A stretch of DNA of 64,000 bases, from the NCBI RefSeq assembly GCF_030034735.1, contig NZ_CP125370.1, positions 4,573,001 to 4,637,000 of the forward strand, given 5' to 3'. The DNA is from Paenibacillus sp. RC334 (lineage in GTDB: Bacteria; Bacillota; Bacilli; Paenibacillales; Paenibacillaceae). The notes under the pieces are model-generated. The model had not been told where the DNA came from, ran no database searches, and saw only the letters and a list, made by a program, of their open reading frames with translations. The position numbers were made by a program, and so were the translations under genes. Positions 24,520-32,433 of this stretch are shown piece by piece (within the stretch, counting starts at the first letter, position 1; every line of letters begins with the position of its first letter).

Positions 24520-25626
24520 ATGTCCACATTAGTTACACCCTTTACAGACCGCAGAATGGCGGAGATTGTAGAAAAGGTACAGAATGGTATTCGTTTGAGC
24601 CTTGAAGACGGTATATATTTGTACGAAACTGACGATATTCTCACACTGGGTCAGTTGGCTAACGAAGCGAATTTACGCAAGAACGGAAAAAAGGTTTATT
24701 TTATTGAGAACATGAGCCTGTACTTCACCAATGTATGCGAAGCGCGCTGCGCGTTCTGCAATTTCCGCAAGGATCAGGGGGAAGAAGGCTCTTATACGTT
24801 GTCCGGGCAGGAAATGATTGATTATGTTGAGCAGCATATCCATCCGGGCGTCAGAGAATTCCATATCGTCGGCGGTCATAATAATCATGTGCCTTTCCAA
24901 TACTATGTAGACTCATTGAAGGCGCTGAATGAAAAGTACCCCAATGTTACACTGAAAGCCTATACTGCGGCAGAGATTGATTTTTTCACACGCATTAGCG
25001 GCTTGAGTATCAAAGAAGTGCTTCAGGAGCTGCAAAAGGCAGGGCTGCAAACACTGACCGGCGGTGGCGCAGAAATTTTATCGGATGAGTATCGCCAAAA
25101 AATGCGTGTCACCAAAGCGAATGTAGATCGCTATCTTGAGGTTCATCGCACGGCTCACAATCTCGGCATGAGAACTCATACGACGATGTTGTACGGTTCG
25201 GTTGAATCCTACGAGGATCGTATTGAACATATGCTGCAAATTCGCGCATTGCAGGACGAAACGAACGGATTTATGGTATTTATTCCACTGTCCATGCAGC
25301 CGAAAAGCAAAAATGCCAACATTATGCGCCGTAACTCCGCTTACGAGGATCTCAAAACGATTGCGATCAGCCGCCTGATGCTGGACAATATCGATCATGT
25401 TAAAGCTTACTTCATTAATATTGGTCCGCAATTGACGCAGGTCGCTCTGACCTTCGGTGCATCGGACGTCCACGGCACGATTGTGCGCGAGCAAATCAGC
25501 CATGCCGCAGGCGCACTGACCCCGGCCGGATTGACCCGTAAAGAGCTGATCTGGCTGGTCAAAGGTGCAGGACGCACCCCGGTTGAACGGGACACCTTCT
25601 ATAACGAAATCGAAGTTTTCGAATAA
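24520..25626 (+). CDS. mqnE: Aminofutalosine synthase MqnE
   Basis: A 368-residue radical-SAM enzyme that joins 3-(1-carboxyvinyloxy)benzoate (the MqnA product) to the S-adenosylmethionine-derived adenosyl radical in menaquinone synthesis. The Fe-S motif CEARCAFC (CxxxCxxC) lies at about residue 75, with the flanks FIENMSLYFTNVC and FREFHIVGGHNNHVPFQYY-type sequence typical of MqnE rather than MqnC. The frame opens at 24448, but the ATG at 24520 has GAAGGAGG upstream. It has its own promoter and a long leader. Menaquinone is the acceptor for the NDH-2 genes on either side of it. Confidence 0.93.
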   Translation: MSTLVTPFTDRRMAEIVEKVQNGIRLSLEDGIYLYETDDILTLGQLANEANLRKNGKKVYFIENMSLYFTNVCEARCAFCNFRKDQGEEGSYTLSGQEMIDYVEQHIHPGVREFHIVGGHNNHVPFQYYVDSLKALNEKYPNVTLKAYTAAEIDFFTRISGLSIKEVLQELQKAGLQTLTGGGAEILSDEYRQKMRVTKANVDRYLEVHRTAHNLGMRTHTTMLYGSVESYEDRIEHMLQIRALQDETNGFMVFIPLSMQPKSKNANIMRRNSAYEDLKTIAISRLMLDNIDHVKAYFINIGPQLTQVALTFGASDVHGTIVREQISHAAGALTPAGLTRKELIWLVKGAGRTPVERDTFYNEIEVFE

Positions 25627-25891
25627 AAGCCATATCGGATTCGTATTTTCCCGCGTGCATTTCATCCCCATACCTCACACCATGCAGCGTCAAGCTGCCT
25701 CGGAATTTTCTGGTCTGCCTACAGGCGGGCCGGGAAGCCGGGTTTTATAACAACAAAAAACTTGTGTCTGATCGGAAACATTGAATTTGCATGTCGCCGG
25801 GATAAGACGTAATTTGAAGGCGAACAAGGTTTCCTGATGAGGCACCAGACCATTTGCCGGGGACACGGCAGCGAAAGGACGGCGGATTTTG

Positions 25892-26959
25892 ATGAAAAAT
25901 TTCGTTATTCTGGGAGGCGGCTACGGTGGCCTTACCATTGCCAAGGAATTAATCAATAAATATATTCCCGATGATGTACAGGTTATTCTAGTGGATCGAA
26001 TGCCCTTTCAGGGATTGAAAACAGAATACTACGCACTCGCGGCGGGGACGGTATCTGATTTTGATTTACGGGTACATTTTCCCGATGAACAACGGCTCAT
26101 TCGCAAATACGGAGAAGTCACCTCGATGGATTTGGAAAATAAAATTGTACATTTCCAGGACGGCGAGCCTTTGCCCTATGAACAGCTTGTGATTGCACTG
26201 GGCTGTACGGACCGTTTTCACAATACACCAGGGGCTGAAGAACATAGCTGTACCATCCAGTCCTTTAACAATACACGTCAAACGTATCTGCGCCTGAATG
26301 AAATCAAGCCTTACGGACATGTGCATATTGTAGGTGGCGGTCTGAGCGGTGTTGAGATTGCGGCGGAATTGCGCGAAAGCCGCACGGATTTGAATATTAC
26401 CATTATGGATCGGGGCGAGCGGGTGCTGTCGGCATTCCCGCAGCGTTTGTCTGCCTATGTGCATGCCTGGTTTAAGGAGCATCAAGTCGATGCGTTAAAT
26501 CATGTGGGGGTTTGCCGCATTGAGCCGGGCGCTATTTACAACCATGATGAAGAAATTGTGACGGATGCGGTTGTATGGACTGCCGGGATTCAACCCGTGA
26601 AAATCGTGCAGGATTTAGCTGTGCCCAAAGATCCTCAGGGCCGCATTGTACTAAATGAATATTACCAAATTCCGGATCATCCCGAGGTGTATGTAGTTGG
26701 AGACTGCGCCAGTCTCCCCTACTCCCCAAGTGCTCAGGCGGCCGAGGTGCAAGGTGAGCAGATTGCACACATTGTACACGACCTGTGGAAAGGCCAAACG
26801 CCTCACCCGCATCCTTTGAAGCTGCGTGGCACATTGGGTGCGCTTGGCAAGAAAGCCGGATTCGGCTATGGTTTTATGGGCAGCACCTCGCTGCGTGGTC
26901 GTGTACCCCGCCTGCTCAAAAGCGGCGTGCTCTGGAAATCCAAACGCCATTTTGGCTAA
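25892..26959 (+). CDS. yutJ: NAD(P)/FAD-dependent oxidoreductase, NDH-2-like (YutJ-type)
   Basis: A 355-residue flavoprotein with FAD motif FVILGGGYGGLTIAKEL at the N-terminus, NAD motif HIVGGGLSGVEIAAEL at about 149, and the C-terminal FAD contact YVVGDCASLP at about 268. It differs from the yumB copy in length and sequence. A TTG (25889) immediately precedes the chosen ATG. It is followed convergently by a yuzB-type gene and then nfu, the same set as B. subtilis yutJ-yuzB-yutI. Electron acceptor and partner are not established for this subgroup. Confidence 0.87.
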   Translation: MKNFVILGGGYGGLTIAKELINKYIPDDVQVILVDRMPFQGLKTEYYALAAGTVSDFDLRVHFPDEQRLIRKYGEVTSMDLENKIVHFQDGEPLPYEQLVIALGCTDRFHNTPGAEEHSCTIQSFNNTRQTYLRLNEIKPYGHVHIVGGGLSGVEIAAELRESRTDLNITIMDRGERVLSAFPQRLSAYVHAWFKEHQVDALNHVGVCRIEPGAIYNHDEEIVTDAVVWTAGIQPVKIVQDLAVPKDPQGRIVLNEYYQIPDHPEVYVVGDCASLPYSPSAQAAEVQGEQIAHIVHDLWKGQTPHPHPLKLRGTLGALGKKAGFGYGFMGSTSLRGRVPRLLKSGVLWKSKRHFG

Positions 26960-27079
26960 TCTGTTGGTACAACACACAAAGAAAACCTGCTCTGGGAGCG
27001 GGTCTTCTTTGTATTAAACATGTATGGACGGTGCGTATATCATAGATAGAACGAAGAAGGCTGACGAATGATTAACATC

Positions 27080-27337
27080 TTAGTCCAGATCAAGGTTATC
27101 CCATGCCTCGGCTTCCTTGATTTTGTTCATAATCACTTCGTACAGCAGCTCGGCTGAATCGGCAGATACAATCTCACCGTTGACCATCGCATACGGTTCT
27201 GCGTTACACTGACCACAATTGCTGAGACAGCCGTATTCAATGACGTCGTAATCCGGATTTTGCTCCAGTCTGGACATCATTTCATCGGTGCCAAAATGCA
27301 TATTGCTGGTGCAAAATTCAATGATGGGTCTTAACAT
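27080..27337 (-). CDS. yuzB: YuzB-family (DUF1450) protein
   Basis: An 85-residue cysteine-containing protein that matches YuzB: RPIIEFCTSNMHFGTD at the start, then VIEYGCLSNCGQCNAEPYAMVNG with the conserved CxxxCxxC-like cluster. A ribosome site (AGGTG) precedes the ATG. It is divergent from nfu and convergent with yutJ. The family has a thioredoxin-like [2Fe-2S]-ferredoxin-type cysteine arrangement; its job is not known, but the neighbours suggest redox or Fe-S metabolism. Confidence 0.88.
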   Translation of the reverse strand: MLRPIIEFCTSNMHFGTDEMMSRLEQNPDYDVIEYGCLSNCGQCNAEPYAMVNGEIVSADSAELLYEVIMNKIKEAEAWDNLDLD

Positions 27338-27424
27338 TTTTTCACCTGCTTTGGTCGACGGGCATTTTAATTTGGCCCGCTTTGTAATATAATAAATAAG
27401 GTATAGGAAAGGAGTTGAATTCTA

Positions 27425-27670
27425 ATGAGCGAAACACAAAGCGTTCAAATGTATGATGAAGTAGCGGATGTACTGGATAAGCTTCGTCCGTTCCTGCAAC
27501 GCGATGGTGGCGACGTTGAACTGGTTGATGTAGAAGACGGCATCGTTAAGCTGAAGCTGGTAGGCGCTTGCGGCAGTTGCCCAAGTTCCACAATCACGCT
27601 GAAAGCAGGGATTGAACGCGCTCTTCTCGAAGAAGTCGACGGCGTCCAAGAAGTGGTACAAGTATTCTAA
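27425..27670 (+). CDS. Nfu-type Fe-S scaffold (NifU C-terminal domain, YutI-like)
   Basis: An 81-residue protein that is a single NifU-C domain: [21 protein letters not shown], then the cluster-binding [19 protein letters not shown] with the CxxC pair. It has a GGAG ribosome site and its own strong terminator. It delivers [4Fe-4S] clusters to targets. Nearby client candidates in this window are MqnE and LipA (inference). Confidence 0.93.
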   Translation: MSETQSVQMYDEVADVLDKLRPFLQRDGGDVELVDVEDGIVKLKLVGACGSCPSSTITLKAGIERALLEEVDGVQEVVQVF

Positions 27671-27691
27671 TGCTTGATGCATAATGATCAT

Positions 27692-27732
27692 GAGAGTCTT
27701 GACTTCGGTAACGAAGCTCAAGACTCTTTTTT
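27692..27732 (+). terminator. Terminator of nfu
   Basis: AGAGTCTTGA (27693-27702) and an inner CTTCG/CGAAG pair with CAAGACTCT, followed by six T. Confidence 0.9.
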
Positions 27733-27761
27733 GTGTGACGGGATGTACTGATCTTAATCCC

Positions 27762-28527
27762 TTATATGGTCGGCCGAATCGGGTCCAGTCCTCCCGACAC
27801 ATCCATAATATTACCCGTGATAAAATCCGAATGCTCATCACACAAATAAGCAATCACACGCGCAATATCCTCTCCACTCCCCGGGCGTCCGCGCGGTGTC
27901 TCTTTATCCTGCAAGCCGATGACGTCGGCAATTGACTTTTCCTTGTTCGCACCCCGGATATCCCCGGGACAAATCATATTGACCGTGATACCATAAGGAG
28001 CCTCTTCCACAGCCAGTGACTTCGTAAAAGACACCAGCCCCACCTTGGCGGCTGCGTACACAGCACGATGCGGCCCAAGCCCGTGCTTCTCCAGCATGAC
28101 CGAAGCCAAAATGAATAATACGTCCCCATTGCTGGTTCCGCATATGAGGTAATACCAGATGATCCAGCAGCATCGTACCAACCAGATTCCCCTGAATCAT
28201 AGTATGGATCTCAGCTACACTGTACTCCGCAAACAAGCGACGTTCCCGGATGAACGGTCCGGCGTTATTCACCATAATATCTACGCCGCCCAGCCGATCC
28301 TGTACTTCGCCGATCAGCCTTGTAATATCTTCCTGAATCGAAATATCCCCTTGCAAAGACAGACAGCGTACTCCCTTGGCTTCAATCACCTGCCTAAGCT
28401 CTTCGGCTTCCGTTTGGCTATGCACATAGTTTAGTGCAATGTCACAGCCTTCATCAGCCAGGCGCAGAGCGGTCATTTTACCTAATCCTTTGGCACTGCC
28501 CGTTATAAGCGCGACTTTGTGTCTCAA
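27762..28527 (-). pseudogene. Short-chain dehydrogenase/reductase with a frameshift
   Basis: An SDR-family oxidoreductase split over two frames. The N-terminal part has the NAD(P) motif VALITGSAKGLGKMTALRLA, DIxxQ-type LQGDIS and the NNAG motif. The C-terminal part carries YAAAK (catalytic Tyr/Lys) and PGDIRGA. The break is at a run of four bases (28108-28111, TTTT on the coding strand). Removing one T joins GRIIH to LASVMLEKHGLG, restoring a protein of about 254 residues with catalytic Ser. The TTG start at 28527 has GAGGAGG 7 bases upstream. It may be genuinely broken or a sequencing error. Confidence 0.8.
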
Positions 28528-28600
28528 CAGTTTTCCTCCTCTTCACAGAGAACGGTCACCCCCAAGTATAAAATATTTACGCTTCGCCTACAACTCCAAG

Positions 28601-28650
28601 CAAAAAGAAACCCCAAATCCTCTTGTTCAAGAGAATTCGGGGTTGGGGTT
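28601..28650 (-). terminator. Terminator of the met transporter operon
   Basis: AACCCCAA (28609-28616) pairs with TTGGGGTT (28643-28650). A U-rich tract (TTTCTTTTTG) follows on the minus strand. It lies just beyond the metQ stop. Confidence 0.7.
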
Positions 28651-28671
28651 CAAAGCGTTCTTGTGTCCAGC

Positions 28672-29514
28672 TTAAAATGCCGGGATAATCGCGCCTTGGT
28701 ATTTGTCTTCGATGAATTTTTTAGTTTCCGGGGATTGCAACGCTTTGATCAGCTTTTGAATCGCTTCGGAATCCTTATTATCCGGACGTGCTACCAGAAC
28801 GTTAGCATATGGAGAATCTTTATCTTCCAATGCCAGTGCATCCTTCGTCGGGTTTAGCTTCGCTTCCAGAGCATAGTTCGTGTTGATCAGAGCAATGTCG
28901 ACTTCAGGCAACTGACGTGGCAGCATAGCCGCTTCCAGCTCCTTGAATTTCAGGTTTTTCGGGTTTTCTGTAATATCTTTTACTGTAGCTTCAATGTTGC
29001 TTGCGTCTTTCAGCTTGATCAGACCTTGTTTCTCCAACAACAACAATGCACGACCTCCATTGGTTGCATCGTTCGGGATGGCTACGGTAGCACCGTCCGG
29101 AATTTCATCAAGCTTTTTATATTTTTGGGAGTAGATACCGAATGGCTCCAGATGAACCGCGCCTACAGATACCAGGTCCATTTTGCGCTCTTTGTTCATA
29201 ACATCCATGTATGGTACATGTTGATAGAAGTTAGCATCCAGTTGCTTGTCGAACAATTGTACGTTCGGTTGTACGTAGTCGTTAAACTGAACGACTTGAA
29301 GACGAACGCCCTCTTTTTCCAACTGAGGCTTGATCGCTTCTAAAATTTCCGCATGTGGCACAGGAGAAGCGCCAACTTTCAGCTCGACTTCACGTGGTGA
29401 CCCGCCTGTATTTTGGGTCGCATTGTTTGTATCGGATGTTGTGCTTTTCGTGCCGCAAGCAGCCAATACCGCAATTAATGTCAAGCTTAATACGGCCAAT
29501 ACCCATTTTTTCAT
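28672..29514 (-). CDS. metQ: Methionine ABC transporter substrate-binding lipoprotein MetQ
   Basis: A 280-residue lipoprotein of the NlpA/MetQ family. The signal peptide ends in a lipobox (LAACG, Cys about residue 20), followed by a Thr/Asn-rich linker and the binding domain with VGASPVPHAEILE, FNDYVQPNVQL and DATNGGRALLLLEK. It captures methionine outside the membrane for MetI/MetN. It is the last gene of the metNIQ operon under a SAM riboswitch, with a GGAGGGG ribosome site. Confidence 0.95.
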   Translation of the reverse strand: MKKWVLAVLSLTLIAVLAACGTKSTTSDTNNATQNTGGSPREVELKVGASPVPHAEILEAIKPQLEKEGVRLQVVQFNDYVQPNVQLFDKQLDANFYQHVPYMDVMNKERKMDLVSVGAVHLEPFGIYSQKYKKLDEIPDGATVAIPNDATNGGRALLLLEKQGLIKLKDASNIEATVKDITENPKNLKFKELEAAMLPRQLPEVDIALINTNYALEAKLNPTKDALALEDKDSPYANVLVARPDNKDSEAIQKLIKALQSPETKKFIEDKYQGAIIPAF

Positions 29515-29589
29515 GTTATTACCCCTCCAATGAATTGTGATGTTCAGGATTCAGACGCCCTGATCAATAAGGATTTCTATATGGTTTCC

Positions 29590-30258
29590 CTATTTTCGAG
29601 TATAATGCCGCACCAGACGGTCTCCCGCCATTTGCAGCAATTGCACCAATACGACCATCAGTATGACCGCAACGATCATTACAGCCGTTTCATAACGGTA
29701 GTATCCGTAGTTGATAGCTAGTGTACCCAAACCACCGCCCCCGATCATACCGGACATTGCTGTATAGGATACGAGCGTAACGACGGTAATCGTTAATGCG
29801 GCGAGCAGACCCGGCAGTGCCTCACGCAACAGCACCCGCCTAATAATCTGACCTGTAGAGGCGCCCATGGCTTGTGCAGCCTCGATGACACCCTTGTCTA
29901 CTTCGCGCAATGACGTCTCTACGAGACGGGCGAAGAATGGCGCAGCGCCAATGACCAGCGGTGGAATCGTACCCAGTACTCCCGTGGAAGTCCCCACCAA
30001 CGACCGTGTAAAAGGAATCAGTGCAACAATCAAAATAATAAACGGTACGGAACGCAAAATGTTTACGATAAAGGAAAGTACAACGTACATCACCTTCATC
30101 AGACTCCATGAAGAGCGGCTTGCCAGAAATAATAAAATCCCGAGCGGTAAACCAATAATAAGGGTGAACAACGCAGATGCACCGAGCATCTGGAGTGTCT
30201 CTAATGTAGAGTTACCTAGTTCTTCCCAACTCACTTGCGAAAAATCAAGTTCACTCAT
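29590..30258 (-). CDS. metI: Methionine ABC transporter permease MetI/MetP
   Basis: A 222-residue permease with five transmembrane segments and the EAA-loop region AQAMGASTGQIIRRVLLREALPGLL, which docks on the ATPase. Its start overlaps the metN stop by 4 bases. Sequence such as RSVPFIILIVALIPFTR and SGMIGGGGLGTLAINYGYYRYE is characteristic of MetI. Confidence 0.95.
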   Translation of the reverse strand: MSELDFSQVSWEELGNSTLETLQMLGASALFTLIIGLPLGILLFLASRSSWSLMKVMYVVLSFIVNILRSVPFIILIVALIPFTRSLVGTSTGVLGTIPPLVIGAAPFFARLVETSLREVDKGVIEAAQAMGASTGQIIRRVLLREALPGLLAALTITVVTLVSYTAMSGMIGGGGLGTLAINYGYYRYETAVMIVAVILMVVLVQLLQMAGDRLVRHYTRK

Positions 30259-31277
30259 TGTCCGATCACCTCCACATCAAGTCCCTGACCGGACACTTCG
30301 CGCAGCGTATGCTCAATATCCTCCTGATTTCCTTCAAAACGGACGATAAGCTGTCCATAGGGTACATTTTTAATCGTGGAGATGGTTCCCTGCAAGATCG
30401 CAAAATCAACGCCGGTGCTGCGGGCCGTTCGTGACAGAATCGCATCGTATGTCTTGCTGCCCAAAAACGAAATCCGTACAACATGGGCCGATTCGCCGCC
30501 TCCTGCTGCTGCAATCGCTGCTTGCAGCTCCTCGGGATGCTCAGACTCCCGCTGGATAAAGTCCTTGGTCACCTGATGCTGCGGCTTGAGGAATACTTCT
30601 GCCACCGGACCTTGCTCCACGATGTCGCCCTGATGAATGACGCCGACACGATCACAGATGCTTTGAATGACATGCATTTCATGCGTAATCAGCACGATGG
30701 TCAAATTAAAGCGCTGGTTAATGTCTAACAGCAATTTCAGGATGGACCCTGTCGTCTGTGGATCAAGCGCCGAGGTCGCCTCGTCGCACAGCAGTACATG
30801 AGGATCACTGGCAAGCGCCCGTGCAATACCTACCCGCTGCTTCTGTCCGCCCGAAAGCTGTGACGGATATTTTTCGCTGTGCTCTTCCAGACCCACCAGT
30901 TCCAGCAGTTCACGAACCTTCTGGTCCAGCTTCTGCTTGGGCGTGTTCACCAGACGCAACGGAAAGGCAATATTGTCATATACCGTCGCCGAGGATAACA
31001 AATTAAAATGCTGAAAGATCATTCCGATTTTACGACGCTGTTTCTGTAACTGGGATTGGCTTACCGTGGCGAGATTCACGCCATCTACCCATACCTCGCC
31101 CGAGGTCGGACGTTCCAATAAATTAATACAGCGGATCAGCGTACTTTTTCCCGCTCCGGAATGACCGATGACTCCAAATATTTCACCACGCTCTATGGAA
31201 AGATTCAAACCGGACAGCGCACTAACGCGTCGGCTGCCTTTGCCATAATGCTTGGTTAATTGTTTAAGCTCTATCAA
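30255..31277 (-). CDS. metN: Methionine ABC transporter ATP-binding protein MetN
   Basis: A 340-residue ATPase with Walker A GHSGAGKST (about residue 39), signature LSGGQKQRVGIARAL, Walker B VLLCDEATSALD, and the switch histidine in VLITHEMHVI. The C-terminal NIL domain (about 265-340) binds methionine and gives feedback inhibition in characterised MetN proteins. The start is a TTG with a GGGGG ribosome site 10 bases upstream. It is the first gene of metNIQ, directly downstream of the SAM riboswitch. Confidence 0.96.
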   Translation of the reverse strand: MIELKQLTKHYGKGSRRVSALSGLNLSIERGEIFGVIGHSGAGKSTLIRCINLLERPTSGEVWVDGVNLATVSQSQLQKQRRKIGMIFQHFNLLSSATVYDNIAFPLRLVNTPKQKLDQKVRELLELVGLEEHSEKYPSQLSGGQKQRVGIARALASDPHVLLCDEATSALDPQTTGSILKLLLDINQRFNLTIVLITHEMHVIQSICDRVGVIHQGDIVEQGPVAEVFLKPQHQVTKDFIQRESEHPEELQAAIAAAGGGESAHVVRISFLGSKTYDAILSRTARSTGVDFAILQGTISTIKNVPYGQLIVRFEGNQEDIEHTLREVSGQGLDVEVIGQ

Positions 31278-31340
31278 CGTGCTGCGACCCCCTTCACTCT
31301 TCCTTACCCTTTTAAGCGACGTTCATCTCTATGATGATAC

Positions 31341-31374
31341 AAAAAGAGCCCCTTTCACAGAATGAAAAGGGCCC
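31341..31374 (-). terminator. Regulatory terminator of the SAM riboswitch
   Basis: On the minus strand GCCCTTTTCA pairs with TGAAAGGGGC, followed by TCTTTTT. It sits between the aptamer and metN, as expected for an S-box attenuator. Confidence 0.85.
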
Positions 31375-31387
31375 CGCTATGCGAACC

Positions 31388-31530
31388 TTTTCTCATCTGT
31401 CAAAACCGCTATAACTCTAGCGGTTTTGTAGGAATTAGCACCATCATGTCCCCTCCCGGTGTGTTACACCGGGAAAGAACGGGTTGCCGGGCTTCATCGG
31501 GCCAGTCCCTCCACCTCTCTGGATAAGAAA
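31388..31530 (-). ncRNA. SAM-I (S-box) riboswitch
   Basis: On the minus strand the conserved S-box elements occur in order: CTTATCCAGAG with the kink-turn GGTGGAGGGA, TGGCCCGATGAAGCCC, GGCAACC, a variable P3 hairpin (CCCGGTGTAACACACCGGG), AAGGTGCTAATTCC-type P4 sequence, and GATGAGA closing P1. SAM binding favours the downstream terminator and shuts off metNIQ. Confidence 0.95.
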
Positions 31531-31660
31531 AATATGTTAAACTCCAGCTTTAGCTGTCCGTTAAGTTTATATTTAAAATCATAATTCAAGCATTTTTCTG
31601 AAACTAGATTTCAGTATAGATAGTTTACATAGCTTTGTCAAAGGATATTTTCTCACATAA

Positions 31661-32380
31661 TTATGGGCGAGCTTCCCGGTTCTCCCATTGTTTCACCGTA
31701 TAACGAAAGACAGTTGTCAAGGAACGGTTCACCATCTCCAGGCCTTGCTTCAAATCCTCCAGGTGATGATCCAAATCCTCCAGTTGTATCTTGCCGTACA
31801 AAGCACGATGCCGTTGCCAGAGATCATCCTGCATTTCCGTATTCATATAGTGTATTTCCGTGTTACGCCGCTTGCGCAGCCGATTGATCGCGTCAGTGTA
31901 TGAGTCCTTGATATCATTCAGATCGTCGGTCATTACAGGATGCATTTTCAAATACCTGAATTGCCGTAGCACGGTAAAATAAGAATAATGCGGCTTATAC
32001 TCGCCTGTTTTCAGATCATACAAATCATTGAGCCAGTTCCCGAGCTTATCCAAAATGGAAAATACCCTCACAAACCCATCCTTATAAAAGAATACGTACA
32101 ACGCATAATCCGATTTTTCATTAACACTCATATCCTCGGCATATCCGGCTTTGACTTTCGTTCGGAAAAAGGCGGCAGCATGATGGCTCTGCTCCAGCTC
32201 ATCCAAAGATGACATCAGGCCGCGTGTCAAAATATCCGCCTTGCGAAAAGCATGAGTCGGATCTCCACTGGCCTGAATTTGCCGCTCCAGCAGTTTCAGC
32301 ATGTCTGACATGCTGTTCATAGCATCCAGCAGGATGCCCTTGTTCACACGTGGCGGCTCGCCTAGCAGCTTGCGTATCAT
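31661..32380 (-). CDS. HEPN-domain protein (Cthe_2314-type), function unknown
   Basis: A 239-residue, mostly helical protein. It carries an RxxxxH motif (RNTEIH, about residue 172) near the end of a helical bundle, which is the HEPN signature. The overall form resembles the HEPN_Cthe2314 group (moderate certainty). The start at 32386 (GTG) is too close to the ribosome site. The ATG at 32380 has GGAGG 7 bases upstream. HEPN proteins are often RNases or partners of nucleotidyltransferases, but no toxin-antitoxin partner is adjacent. It lies between metN's leader and the UbiD gene. Confidence 0.65.
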   Translation of the reverse strand: MIRKLLGEPPRVNKGILLDAMNSMSDMLKLLERQIQASGDPTHAFRKADILTRGLMSSLDELEQSHHAAAFFRTKVKAGYAEDMSVNEKSDYALYVFFYKDGFVRVFSILDKLGNWLNDLYDLKTGEYKPHYSYFTVLRQFRYLKMHPVMTDDLNDIKDSYTDAINRLRKRRNTEIHYMNTEMQDDLWQRHRALYGKIQLEDLDHHLEDLKQGLEMVNRSLTTVFRYTVKQWENREARP

Positions 32381-32433
32381 GCTCACGCCTCCTTTTATGA
32401 ATGTAAAATCCGGTTGTTGGGTTGGCTAGGGCG

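Noticed and set aside
25720..25751. GC-rich hairpin after mqnE as a terminator
   Set aside because: Several short pairings overlap (GCCTACAGGC, CCGGGAAGCCGG) and only four T follow, so no single clear terminator could be supported.
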